Origin: Verrucomicrobiota bacterium
Lineage (GTDB): Bacteria > Verrucomicrobiota > Verrucomicrobiia > Opitutales > Opitutaceae
Assembly: GCA_023433275.1 (NCBI GenBank)
Contig: JAEZDN010000037.1
Span: 1-35,517 of the forward strand
Reading direction: 5' to 3'
DNA: 35,517 nucleotides
Below the pieces are notes generated by a model that made no database searches, was not told where the DNA came from, and was given only the letters and a program-made list of their open reading frames with translations. This document shows, one piece after another, positions 15,024-23,253 of this stretch (the first letter of the stretch is position 1; each line of letters opens with the position of its first letter). Both the position numbers and the translations under genes were made by a program.

Positions 15024-15719
15024 ATGAAACACAAACTTGTAGCCCTGCTCCCGATGAAAGCTCACAGCGCACGGGTGAAGGGAAAAAACTTTCGTCCCTT
15101 TGCTAACAAGCCGCTTTTCCGCTGGATTCTCGACACCCTGGTAGCGATGCCAGAGATCGACCGGATCATTATTAACACGGATGCCCGTGCCATTCTCGCC
15201 GAGAATGGGCTGACTGATACCAACCGCGTTATGATCCGCGATCGCAAGCCTGAGCTGTGCGGCGACATGGTAAGCATGAACAAGGTCTTGGCCGACGACA
15301 TTGAAAACGTGGAGTCAAATGCTTATCTGATGACCCACACGACCAATCCGCTACTAAGCGCAGCAACGATCCGCGGCGCCATCGCGAAATTTGATTCAGC
15401 GCGGATCGAGGGAACTGCAGACAGCCTCTTCTCGGTGAATCGATTTCAGACCCGATTCTACCGCGCTGATGCTAGTCCGGTGAATCATGATCCCCAAAAT
15501 CTAATCCGCACCCAAGATCTCGAACCATGGTACGAGGAAAACTCCAATATTTATCTCTTCACCCGCGACAGCTTTCGAGCAAGCAACGCGCGGATCGGCC
15601 CAAAACCTGTGCTATTCGAAACGCCGCAGCTCGAGTCTGCAGACATTGATGATCAAACGGGCTGGAACCTTGCCGAGATAATCGCGCTTCATCACCAAAT
15701 GGCGAGTGTAGGTCATTGA
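15024..15719 (+). CDS. CMP-sugar cytidylyltransferase (acylneuraminate/Kdo type)
   Basis: A 231-residue nucleotidyltransferase of the NeuA/KdsB group, which couples CTP to a 2-keto-3-deoxy sugar acid to give CMP-sugar. The CTP-binding N-terminus LLPMKAHSARVKGKNFRPF at 8-26 is a variant of the usual PARGGSKxxxxKN loop: Lys20-Gly-Lys21-Asn is kept and the glycines are replaced. THTTNPLLSAATI and ESADIDDQTGWNLAEI match the substrate and metal-binding regions. It lies 37 bases after the aldolase gene. No NeuB- or KdsA-type synthase is present nearby, so the acceptor may be the aldolase product. Exact sugar unknown. Confidence 0.85.
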   Translation: MKHKLVALLPMKAHSARVKGKNFRPFANKPLFRWILDTLVAMPEIDRIIINTDARAILAENGLTDTNRVMIRDRKPELCGDMVSMNKVLADDIENVESNAYLMTHTTNPLLSAATIRGAIAKFDSARIEGTADSLFSVNRFQTRFYRADASPVNHDPQNLIRTQDLEPWYEENSNIYLFTRDSFRASNARIGPKPVLFETPQLESADIDDQTGWNLAEIIALHHQMASVGH

Positions 15720-15755
15720 TAGGATTTTAAATCTTTATCGATTAACTCCAACGCG

Positions 15756-16526
15756 ATGGCCCGACTTCCCCAAATAGCACGAAAAGCATCTAAGCGGGCT
15801 AAGTATATAGGCATTCGGGGTGCGTCGGTGGGATTAGGACTTATTTTCCGAAGGCGCCCTCGGGTGCTACTCTATACGGATAGTCGGGGATTGAATTTGT
15901 CCGCTAATTCAACGCACGTTCACTATCCCGTGATGCTAGGGCTTAAGTATAACATAGAGCCTTATGTTTGCCCCGAAAAATGGACGTCACTGATAGACTT
16001 TATCGAGCTGCTCCAAAATCGTGACCTTGCCGCGTACGATGCGGTCGTCGCGCATGTTGGCGTGGTTGATTTTTCTCCAAGGCACCGTTCGACGGCAGTA
16101 AATAAAATATATTCAGCCAAGAAAGCAGGATACGATCGCATCTTCGGAGAGCAAAACATGCGGTCTCATTTCGAGACGTGCTACGACGTGAAGTACGAGG
16201 GAGAGGATACGGTCAGCATGTTTAGCGTTCAGATGATGATTGATTCGCTGATTCCGCTGCTGCGGGGCTTGCCGAAATTTACGTATATCGGAGGCAATCG
16301 ATTAGTCGATGGTTGGGTTGGTGATTATTGGAAACCTAGGCCGCTCAATATTAATATTGTCGTCGACTACTTTAGAGTCCTCTCAAAGTCATTATCGTCT
16401 TGCCTGGATCTTCTCTGCTGGAGCGATGACGAAATCAAACGATTCACCACAGACGGGATACACCCGAGCAGAGCGGGTAGTGAAATTATTCTAGCGAGAC
16501 TGACGGAGATCATTGAAGGACGTTGA
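15756..16526 (+). CDS. SGNH/GDSL-like hydrolase domain protein
   Basis: A 256-residue protein with the pattern of SGNH esterases: a degenerate block I TDSRG with Ser43, a block III-like AHVGVVDFSPR, and block V DGIHPSRAG with Asp233 and His236 near the C-terminus. The usual block III asparagine (GxND) is replaced, so activity may be altered. There is no clear signal peptide; the basic N-terminus followed by a short hydrophobic stretch could be a weak anchor. In polysaccharide loci such proteins often add or remove acetyl groups. DNA composition is AT-richer than in the flanking loci. It ends in a TTGA overlap with the flippase gene. Confidence 0.7.
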   Translation: MARLPQIARKASKRAKYIGIRGASVGLGLIFRRRPRVLLYTDSRGLNLSANSTHVHYPVMLGLKYNIEPYVCPEKWTSLIDFIELLQNRDLAAYDAVVAHVGVVDFSPRHRSTAVNKIYSAKKAGYDRIFGEQNMRSHFETCYDVKYEGEDTVSMFSVQMMIDSLIPLLRGLPKFTYIGGNRLVDGWVGDYWKPRPLNINIVVDYFRVLSKSLSSCLDLLCWSDDEIKRFTTDGIHPSRAGSEIILARLTEIIEGR

Positions 16527-17965
16527 TTGCACTACGCAGATTGATAACGAGGCTTCTAAATTCGCCGACGCTTTCCACTTGGTTTTCGCTAGCTGTCCGT
16601 ATCGGAGGGATGGCGATGTTAACACCGCTGATTCTTCGACACCTCGGACCTGAGGAGATCGCCCTCTGGTACCTGTTCGCAAATATAGTAGCGTTGGCGT
16701 CGGTCCTGGACTTGGGCTTTACACCAACTTTCGTGAGGATGGTAGCGTTTGTTCTCGGGGGCGCTAAAAATCTTCGAGACTTGTACCACGTCCAGCCCAA
16801 GCATGAGGCTAACGTAGTAGATTGGTCAGTAATGGAGCGATTGTATCGGACGATGGGAGTCATCTACGTACTCTTGTCGGTCGTGCTCGTATTGGCATTA
16901 GCGACCGTGGGCACATATGCAGTCAGAAGAGCTCTGCTACAGATTCCAAATCCAGCAGAAGGGTGGATTGCGTGGTCGTTTGTAGTCATATCGCTTGCTT
17001 TCGGGTTTTATGGCGCTCGATGGACGGCGGCGCTTCAGGGTCTAAATTACGTTGCAAAATCAAACCGATCTACCGCCTTGGCTGGTCTATTATCTCTCTT
17101 TGGATCGTCACTGTATTTGCTGCTGAAAGGGGGGCTCTGTGGCACCGTCATCGTTTACCAGGCATTGAATGCCTTGGCAGTCATTTCGAACAGATGGTAT
17201 TTGTTGCGAGTAGAAGGCGCAAAATTTGCGGCGTTTTCTGGATTTAAGTTTGATCGGGAAATGTTTTCCGCTGCATGGCCAGCGTCTTGGCGGTCGGGCA
17301 TCGTTGTCGGATTCTCAACAGGAATAACCAATCTATCGGGCGTCATCTATGCGCAATTAAGCAGTAGCAGCAACTTGGCTTCATTCTTACTCACGACGCG
17401 TTTACTTAGCTTAGTCGTTACAATTTCGCAGGCTCCATTTTACTCCCAGACTCCGCTGTATGCGAGGCTTCGAGCTTCGGGCGACACAGGTGTTTTAGCG
17501 GCTCGCTCTTCGCGTGCTATGACAGTTGCACTGACGGTATTGATTGTTGGCATCCTTGCGCTCGCTATTTTGGGAGACAGGATTCTCGAGGTGATAGGTG
17601 CCAACATCAGCCTGCTAGGAGGCCCGTATATACTGGCATATGGCTTTGTATATCTGTTGGAACGTCATCATGCCATGCATGCCCAAATATATTGTACCAC
17701 AAATCGAATACCCTTTTATATTCCGATCTGCATTTCAGGAATAATAAATTTGGGTTTGACGTGGTGCCTCATAGGAAAGTTCGGCATTTGGTCCTTCCTG
17801 ATCGCGCACGCAGTTTCAAACGCATTAATAAACAACTGGTGGAACGTATGGATTTCGCTCCGCTCAATGCCTGAAAATAGGCGAGGCGCGTTTTGGGAAC
17901 CAGGGTTCGCCGTTATTCTGGGAACCCTGTTGCTCGCCCTTAGTGCGCTAGTTGTAACTTTATGA
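16523..17965 (+). CDS. wzx: Polysaccharide flippase, Wzx-like
   Basis: A 480-residue polytopic membrane protein with about 12 to 14 hydrophobic segments and the N-terminal pattern TPLILRHLGPEEIALWYLFANIVALASV, typical of the MOP superfamily oligosaccharide flippases. It would move undecaprenyl-linked repeat units across the inner membrane. The TTG at 16523 overlaps the preceding stop (TTGA), and choosing it keeps the first amphipathic helix and membrane segment. Later ATG codons would remove them. It ends in an ATGA overlap with the next gene. The name is by family and context; sequence alone cannot show what it transports. Confidence 0.88.
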   Translation: MIALRRLITRLLNSPTLSTWFSLAVRIGGMAMLTPLILRHLGPEEIALWYLFANIVALASVLDLGFTPTFVRMVAFVLGGAKNLRDLYHVQPKHEANVVDWSVMERLYRTMGVIYVLLSVVLVLALATVGTYAVRRALLQIPNPAEGWIAWSFVVISLAFGFYGARWTAALQGLNYVAKSNRSTALAGLLSLFGSSLYLLLKGGLCGTVIVYQALNALAVISNRWYLLRVEGAKFAAFSGFKFDREMFSAAWPASWRSGIVVGFSTGITNLSGVIYAQLSSSSNLASFLLTTRLLSLVVTISQAPFYSQTPLYARLRASGDTGVLAARSSRAMTVALTVLIVGILALAILGDRILEVIGANISLLGGPYILAYGFVYLLERHHAMHAQIYCTTNRIPFYIPICISGIINLGLTWCLIGKFGIWSFLIAHAVSNALINNWWNVWISLRSMPENRRGAFWEPGFAVILGTLLLALSALVVTL

Positions 17966-18756
17966 AAGCTCTACTTGCCAAAATCGACAAGAACTACCGT
18001 TTCCGTCACGCAATTCTCGCGCTAGGTGCGCGCGTTCTCCCAGAGCGTCAAGATGTCCGCCGCTTCAAGGGTATCGGCCGCGGTCAGCGCTGCTTTATAA
18101 TGGGCAATGGTCCCAGCCTGAAAAGGATTGATCCGTTGCGGCTTAAGCGAGAAGTCACCTTTGGGACCAACGGTATATACCTAGTCGAAGACTGGCTTGG
18201 CTTTCTCCCTACCTATCACGTGACCGAGGATCGATTAGTCATCGAAGATCGCGGTGCCGAGATATCTGCTTTAAGAGGCACGACAAAGTTCTACGACCGT
18301 AGATGGATGCGACACATTCCCCCGTCTGACTCGGACGTCATGCCAAGAGTAATTTACGACTACTCCGAATATCCGGATTTTCCACTTTTCAGTCGAAACG
18401 CTGCCCGATGTTTATGGGTTGGAGGAACAGTTACCTATCTTTGTCTGCAGCTGGCCTATTATATGGAGTACGATCCCGTGATATTAGTAGGCTTTGATCA
18501 CTCGTATGTCAGGCCTGCACACGTGGAAGCTGCGGGAGCAGTGTGGACCTCTCATGGTGATGACCCTAACCACATCCACCCTGATTATTTTGGAAAGGGT
18601 AAGAGGTGGCACGATCCAAGGGTGGATCGAATGTCACGCGCTTTCATACGCGCTAAGAATGAATTCGAGTCCGCGGGACGGCGCGTCGTCAATGCGACAA
18701 GTGGCGGCCAGCTCGAGATCTTCCCGCGAGCGGACTTTCTATCGTTATTCAAATGA
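17962..18756 (+). CDS. DUF115 / MptE-like glycosyltransferase-type protein
   Basis: A 264-residue protein with the DUF115 signature FIMGNGPSLKRID at 45-57, TFGTNGIYL at 66-74, and a C-terminal DDPNHIHPDYFGKGKRWHDP region. The family includes the archaeal pterin kinase MptE and, in bacteria, many proteins in polysaccharide loci; the Maf flagellin nonulosonate transferases share the domain, and the sialyltransferases of GT42 have a similar GNGPSL start. With a CMP-sugar synthetase 2.3 kb upstream in the same operon, transfer of the CMP-activated sugar is the attractive reading, but this is inference. Automated naming as a pterin kinase would be misleading. ATGA overlaps tie it to both neighbours. 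Confidence 0.8.
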   Translation: MKALLAKIDKNYRFRHAILALGARVLPERQDVRRFKGIGRGQRCFIMGNGPSLKRIDPLRLKREVTFGTNGIYLVEDWLGFLPTYHVTEDRLVIEDRGAEISALRGTTKFYDRRWMRHIPPSDSDVMPRVIYDYSEYPDFPLFSRNAARCLWVGGTVTYLCLQLAYYMEYDPVILVGFDHSYVRPAHVEAAGAVWTSHGDDPNHIHPDYFGKGKRWHDPRVDRMSRAFIRAKNEFESAGRRVVNATSGGQLEIFPRADFLSLFK

Positions 18757-20141
18757 ACGGGATGTCTAAGCGTATTCCTCCCACGGCCGCGTCAAGCGCG
18801 CGCAGGCTATCTCATTCATCAGACACCAGGAGCTTTTTCGTTTATTCGCTTCTAATTTTAGCCGGCTACGTATCAGCCTACGCGGGCGCCAGCATTCGCG
18901 CATCGTACCTAGTTCTTGCTGGGGGGTGCGCCATCGTCCTATCAGGGGCCTACTCATGGTTATTTGAGCCAAATAGACCTAGGGAAATACGTTGGACGGC
19001 GAGCGTTGTAGCCGTCTATTTCTTCATCTCACTGCACGATCTGCACTCGAGGCTCATTGGAGGTGATTCCACGGTTGCATTACTAATGTTCGCGCAATCC
19101 TGCATCCCGACATTTATTTTGTTACTGGGTCCGATTCTAGGCGGCTGGCCGCCAGCAAAAATACTTAAGTGCTTGTGCGTTGGCTTTACCGGCTATGCAT
19201 TGCTCAATTACGCAAGCTACATGCTTGGCTATAGGGGCGTACTGACAGACATCGGGGAGTTTTATACGATAAGTATGTCAGGTGTCGGCGAAAGGTGGCT
19301 CATGCGTTTCGCCTCAGGAATCAATTCGTTCGGCGTGCTTTGCGGAATCTTTTTTGCGATAGTCACTTATCAGGCGATCATTCATTTGCGCGTCGCTACG
19401 GCAGTGAAATCGCTGGGTTATGTGCTAATGAGCGGTGTCTGCATCTTCGGGATATTTGTCGTCGAAACGCGCGCTATCATTTATATGGCGATAGTACCTG
19501 TCTTGGCGGTGTTACTTCGGACGAAGCGGCATTCTCTGGTTGCTGTCGCAAGCTATAGTTGTCTGGGCCTAGTGGTGTTCATAACGCCCCTCTATCTCAT
19601 GTTTTTGAGTTCCCCCGTACCAGAAAGATTGGATCCCGTCGTAGCAAAATTCGAGCGAGTGCCTGGGCAGTGGCGATCGTTAAGCGGACGAGCTTTTCTT
19701 TGGGGGCACTCTATGGAAGTGATCAAGGATAATGAAGTTCCTCTCTTGGGTCTTGGAATCGGAAATCGCGACGTATCTTCCGCGTATGTCGAAGCAACGG
19801 GCAGCACAGGGCTCGTGGGTACCACTAGGCATCCTCATAATGGTGCGCTGGAAATCTATTTGGTCTATGGGCCGCTTGGTGCCGCCGCACTATTGCTGTT
19901 TGCAGCGGCGGTTATGCATCAGCTTTTGCGGTTCCGCCGCATTCTTGGCGATGATGGTCATCTTATGCTTTTTGTGTTTTGGGCCATTATTACGGCAAAT
20001 TGGACTGAATCCTTTGTGAGCCATAATACGTTTTGGGTTTTGCTGATCGTTTGTTGCTACACTTTGGATTGGAGCGGCCGGGCTGCACACCGCGATTACT
20101 CAATGAATCAATCTGGATCAACTGCACGCATGACGGCATAA
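18753..20141 (+). CDS. wzy: O-antigen/exopolysaccharide polymerase, Wzy-like
   Basis: A 462-residue membrane protein with roughly 10 to 12 hydrophobic segments. The large periplasmic loop between about 290 and 360 contains LSGRAFLWGHSMEVI, GLGIGNRD and HPHNGALEIYLVYGPLG, which is the Wzy_C (O-antigen ligase/polymerase) signature with a conserved histidine. It would join repeat units in the periplasm. It starts with an ATG overlapping the DUF115 stop by four bases. GC content is low for the window and there are no repeat insertions, unlike the second such protein encoded at 28-29.9 kb. Confidence 0.85.
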   Translation: MNGMSKRIPPTAASSARRLSHSSDTRSFFVYSLLILAGYVSAYAGASIRASYLVLAGGCAIVLSGAYSWLFEPNRPREIRWTASVVAVYFFISLHDLHSRLIGGDSTVALLMFAQSCIPTFILLLGPILGGWPPAKILKCLCVGFTGYALLNYASYMLGYRGVLTDIGEFYTISMSGVGERWLMRFASGINSFGVLCGIFFAIVTYQAIIHLRVATAVKSLGYVLMSGVCIFGIFVVETRAIIYMAIVPVLAVLLRTKRHSLVAVASYSCLGLVVFITPLYLMFLSSPVPERLDPVVAKFERVPGQWRSLSGRAFLWGHSMEVIKDNEVPLLGLGIGNRDVSSAYVEATGSTGLVGTTRHPHNGALEIYLVYGPLGAAALLLFAAAVMHQLLRFRRILGDDGHLMLFVFWAIITANWTESFVSHNTFWVLLIVCCYTLDWSGRAAHRDYSMNQSGSTARMTA

Positions 20142-20143
20142 CT

Positions 20144-21025
20144 ATGGGCGTAACACTAATGCCTCCAAAACCCCTCTTTTCTCTGGTGATGGCCACTCGC
20201 GGCAGGGTCCTTGAGATCAGGGAATTTTTAGAATCTCTACTCCGTCAAGAATGCAAAGATTTCGATCTTACGATTGTTGATCAGAATGATGACGAACGAC
20301 TGAGAGGGCTTGTGGAGGAGTTCTCCCCCCGGATGAGTATTAAATGGCTTAGGGTAAATGTTCGTGGCCTAAGTGTTTCAAGAAACGTTGGGCTGAAGGA
20401 AATCAATGGGGAAATTATCGCGTTTCCTGATGATGATTGCATCTACCCGCCGGACCTTCTCCGCAATATCGCCACGGCGTTTACTAGTAGCGCGTTCGAT
20501 CTAGTATCTGTGAAGTCGGTTGATGAGGAATCGCAGCGTTCTAGTAACGGCTATTGGAAGAGGCATCCGCAAAAAATTACTTCACGAAACGTAATTGGGA
20601 CTATCGTGAGCTATTCTTTTTTTGTCAGAGCAACCGCATTGAAAAGCGCCAGGTTTGATGAGCGTCTAGGTGTGGGCGCGTATTTCGGCGCCGCAGAAGA
20701 AATCGATTTCGTATTACAGCTCCTACAGGCGGGCGCTTCGGGGTACTATTTCTCTAACTGGCACGTATACCATCCGAATAAGACAGAGACTTCTGAGAGA
20801 AGCTACAATTACGCGCTGGGCTTCGGCGCGATGATCAAAAAGAACATGCTAGCACCTCGATGTGGCGGCATAAATTTATTGGCAATAGAGCATGGATGTC
20901 GATCCGTCGGAGGCTTCGTATTTTCTCTTGCGAAGGGAGACACGCTACAGATGCGGCATTATTGTCGCGTGATTTGGGGCAGAATGCGTGGATGGTGGGA
21001 GTACAAGAATGATGGGCCCAATTGA
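20144..21025 (+). CDS. Glycosyltransferase family 2
   Basis: A 293-residue GT-A fold glycosyltransferase, cytoplasmic and membrane-associated. The N-terminal strand PLFSLVMATRGRVLEIREFL, the QNDD stretch at 47-50, GLSVSRNVGL at 75-84 and the metal-binding FPDDDC at 94-99 are typical of GT2. YFGAAEEIDFVLQLLQAG gives the acceptor-side ED-like motif. The ATG at 20144 lies two bases after the polymerase stop; a second ATG five codons later is an alternative. Donor sugar unknown. Confidence 0.88.
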   Translation: MGVTLMPPKPLFSLVMATRGRVLEIREFLESLLRQECKDFDLTIVDQNDDERLRGLVEEFSPRMSIKWLRVNVRGLSVSRNVGLKEINGEIIAFPDDDCIYPPDLLRNIATAFTSSAFDLVSVKSVDEESQRSSNGYWKRHPQKITSRNVIGTIVSYSFFVRATALKSARFDERLGVGAYFGAAEEIDFVLQLLQAGASGYYFSNWHVYHPNKTETSERSYNYALGFGAMIKKNMLAPRCGGINLLAIEHGCRSVGGFVFSLAKGDTLQMRHYCRVIWGRMRGWWEYKNDGPN

Positions 21026-21092
21026 GTAGCCATCGCAGAGAGGTATTCATTAGAGGCCATGCGTCACTGCTTTCAGATGCGAATCTAATCGC

Positions 21093-22265
21093 GTGAAAAA
21101 GAAACTACTCTTTTTAGCCGCATTTCTGCCTGCTTCAAACGCGGCCCAAGCTGGCCAGAAAACCGCGTTTCGAAACCTAACGTGGCTTCAGGAAAGCTTT
21201 GATATTACGATAGGGGCCTTTCGCAACGAGACCGATCGAGCACCGGAGGAAAGACGTCTGCGTGATTTGTGCGAAGAGATTTATATCGAACCGCTTTCGA
21301 ATGCAGGGCGGATACAAGGTCTTTTGGGCCATCCGACTTTGCCGCTACAAGTTGCCGCGCGCCGTACCAATCGAATGGCTCAATGGGTTCAGGCCGTGAT
21401 CGCGAGACGAATGTTCGACCGTGTGCATTTCGAGTGGTCGCAGATGTTGACCTACCAAGAGTGGGCGCGACAAATACCTTGCCGAACCGTTTACGTCCAC
21501 GATGTCCTGAGCCAATGGGCTGCGCGACGAGCTTTAAACCGAGGATTTCCTTGGAAGCTTGAGGAGAGGCGTTGTTCACGGTGGGAACGTCAAGCCTACG
21601 ATGTATGCCACAAGATATTTGTTCCCAGTGCGAAAGATGGTCAACTGATCGAGTCTATAAGGCCGAGTTTGCGAGGACGGATTGCTATGTTGCCTTTGCA
21701 ATTTGATCGTTACGGACCTTGTGATTCGAGTAGTGCTCGAATGGCGTTGCGACTTTTGTTCTGGGGCGCATTGAGCCGTGAAGAAAACGCATCTGCCGCC
21801 CGTTGGGTTATCCGGGAAATTCTGCCGCGTTTGAACCAACCGGGTACGGTCTTCCATTTAACAATAGCTGGCTCCAACCCTCCAAAAGACATCGTCGCAC
21901 ATCAATCTCACAATCTTACTGTCCCCGGATTCGTCGAAGATCCTGATAGGTTCTTCAAGGAAGGTCATCTGGCGATACTGCCGATCTTCGACGGTGCGGG
22001 CGTCAAAGTTAAGGTGCTTGAATGCCTCGCTGCCGGATTGCCGGTATTAACGACAACAATTGGTGCAGAGGGGATCAGTGCGGGAGCAGATGATGGCTTG
22101 ATCGTGTTGCCCCCTCGACCAGGCGAGTTCGTCGCGCAAATAGAGCGCCTCGCCAGCAATGATGCTGAGCGCAAACGTCTCAGCGAGGGTGCGCTGCGTT
22201 GGGGTCAACGGCAGAGTGAAGACCACCGCTCCATTCTCATGCATGCGGTGCCAATGTCGAGATGA
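21093..22265 (+). CDS. Glycosyltransferase family 4 (GT-B fold)
   Basis: A 390-residue glycosyltransferase. The C-terminal donor-binding half shows VPGFVEDPDRFFKEGHLAILPIF, then GVKVKVLECLAAGLPVLTT and GAEGI, the E-x7-E-like region of GT4/GT1 enzymes. The N-terminus begins with a GTG at 21093 and reads LLFLAAFLPASNAAQAGQK, similar to other bacterial members. It ends in an ATGA overlap with the following rhamnosyltransferase-like gene. Donor and acceptor are not evident. Confidence 0.85.
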   Translation: MKKKLLFLAAFLPASNAAQAGQKTAFRNLTWLQESFDITIGAFRNETDRAPEERRLRDLCEEIYIEPLSNAGRIQGLLGHPTLPLQVAARRTNRMAQWVQAVIARRMFDRVHFEWSQMLTYQEWARQIPCRTVYVHDVLSQWAARRALNRGFPWKLEERRCSRWERQAYDVCHKIFVPSAKDGQLIESIRPSLRGRIAMLPLQFDRYGPCDSSSARMALRLLFWGALSREENASAARWVIREILPRLNQPGTVFHLTIAGSNPPKDIVAHQSHNLTVPGFVEDPDRFFKEGHLAILPIFDGAGVKVKVLECLAAGLPVLTTTIGAEGISAGADDGLIVLPPRPGEFVAQIERLASNDAERKRLSEGALRWGQRQSEDHRSILMHAVPMSR

Positions 22266-23197
22266 CGACTTCTCGCGTAGGCATTGTCATCCCGGTCCTC
22301 AACGGAGCTCGCGAGTTGAAGCATCTTCTGCCGATACTCAAGGCTGAGCCTGGAGACAACACCATCCTAATAATCGATTCCCAGTCAACTGACGGCACCG
22401 AAGAAGCCGTGTCGACTATTCCCAACATTCGATGGCATCAAATTTCTCGCAGTGAATTCAATCACGGGGCGACCCGAGAGCTAGGGCGAAGGATGGTGGG
22501 TACAGAAATCGTGGTCTTTTTAACGCAGGACGTAATCCCTGAACCCGGATTTCTTGCCCGCTTGGTTGAGCCAGTTACCTCGGGGCGTGCTTCGGTGTCA
22601 TATTCTCGGCAACGGCCGCATGACGGCGCCAGGTTCTTCGAGGCATTTCCGCGAGAGTATAACTACCCGGACGGTGGTAATATTCGATCCTTGGAGGATG
22701 CACCCAAATATGGGGTATATGCATTTTTTTGCTCAGACTCTGCGGCAGCCTATTCAAACGCTGCTTTGGATTCCATTGGGGGATTCGAGCCGATCCTTAC
22801 AAATGAGGATTATTTTGCGGTCGCAAAACTTCTTAAAGCGGGGCACCGAATAGCGTACGTGTCAGACTCGATCGTGAGGCATTCACATAGCTACACTCTG
22901 AAGGACGAGTTTCGTCGTTATTTTGACACTGGTTACGTTCGCGCCGAGCATCGATGGGTTACATCGCTCGTTGGACAAGCGGAAGGGCGGGGGGCCGCAT
23001 TCGCCCGAACCATGCTGGCCTCCCTTGCGCGTGAGGCACCGTGGTTGATCCCCTACGCGTTGCTTCAGATCGCGGCGAAATGGCTGGGTTATCGGGTGGG
23101 CTTTTTCTCTTACCGGTTGTCCCGCGGTTGGTGTCGGCGATTGTCATCGCAGCGGTACTACTGGGGATCGGTCCACTGCCGGCATCCGGCCAAATAA
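22262..23197 (+). CDS. Glycosyltransferase family 2, rhamnosyltransferase-like
   Basis: A 311-residue GT2 protein. VGIVIPVLNGARELKHLL at the N-terminus, IDSQSTDGT, the SEFNHGATRELG motif and VFLTQDVIPEPGFL are characteristic of bacterial rhamnosyltransferases of the RfbF/RfbN type; the latter holds the Gln-Asp that replaces the usual DXD. It fits with the rhamnose-type nucleotide sugar genes at 10.9-12.9 kb. It is the last gene of the plus-strand run and ends 57 bases from the convergent minus-strand operon; I see no convincing terminator hairpin between them. Confidence 0.85.
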   Translation: MTTSRVGIVIPVLNGARELKHLLPILKAEPGDNTILIIDSQSTDGTEEAVSTIPNIRWHQISRSEFNHGATRELGRRMVGTEIVVFLTQDVIPEPGFLARLVEPVTSGRASVSYSRQRPHDGARFFEAFPREYNYPDGGNIRSLEDAPKYGVYAFFCSDSAAAYSNAALDSIGGFEPILTNEDYFAVAKLLKAGHRIAYVSDSIVRHSHSYTLKDEFRRYFDTGYVRAEHRWVTSLVGQAEGRGAAFARTMLASLAREAPWLIPYALLQIAAKWLGYRVGFFSYRLSRGWCRRLSSQRYYWGSVHCRHPAK

Positions 23198-23253
23198 AAT
23201 GGACCTTCCGCTGCGGCGGGGAATCGCCACGCACAAGTTGGCCCCAAAAGTTA

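Noticed and set aside
20033..20143. Upstream start for the family 2 glycosyltransferase
   Set aside because: It would overlap the Wzy coding region by over 100 bases; the ATG at 20144 precedes the first GT2 strand properly.
23198..23253. Terminator between the convergent operons
   Set aside because: The GC-rich CTTCCGCTGCGGCGGGG stretch does not make a good stem followed by a T run.
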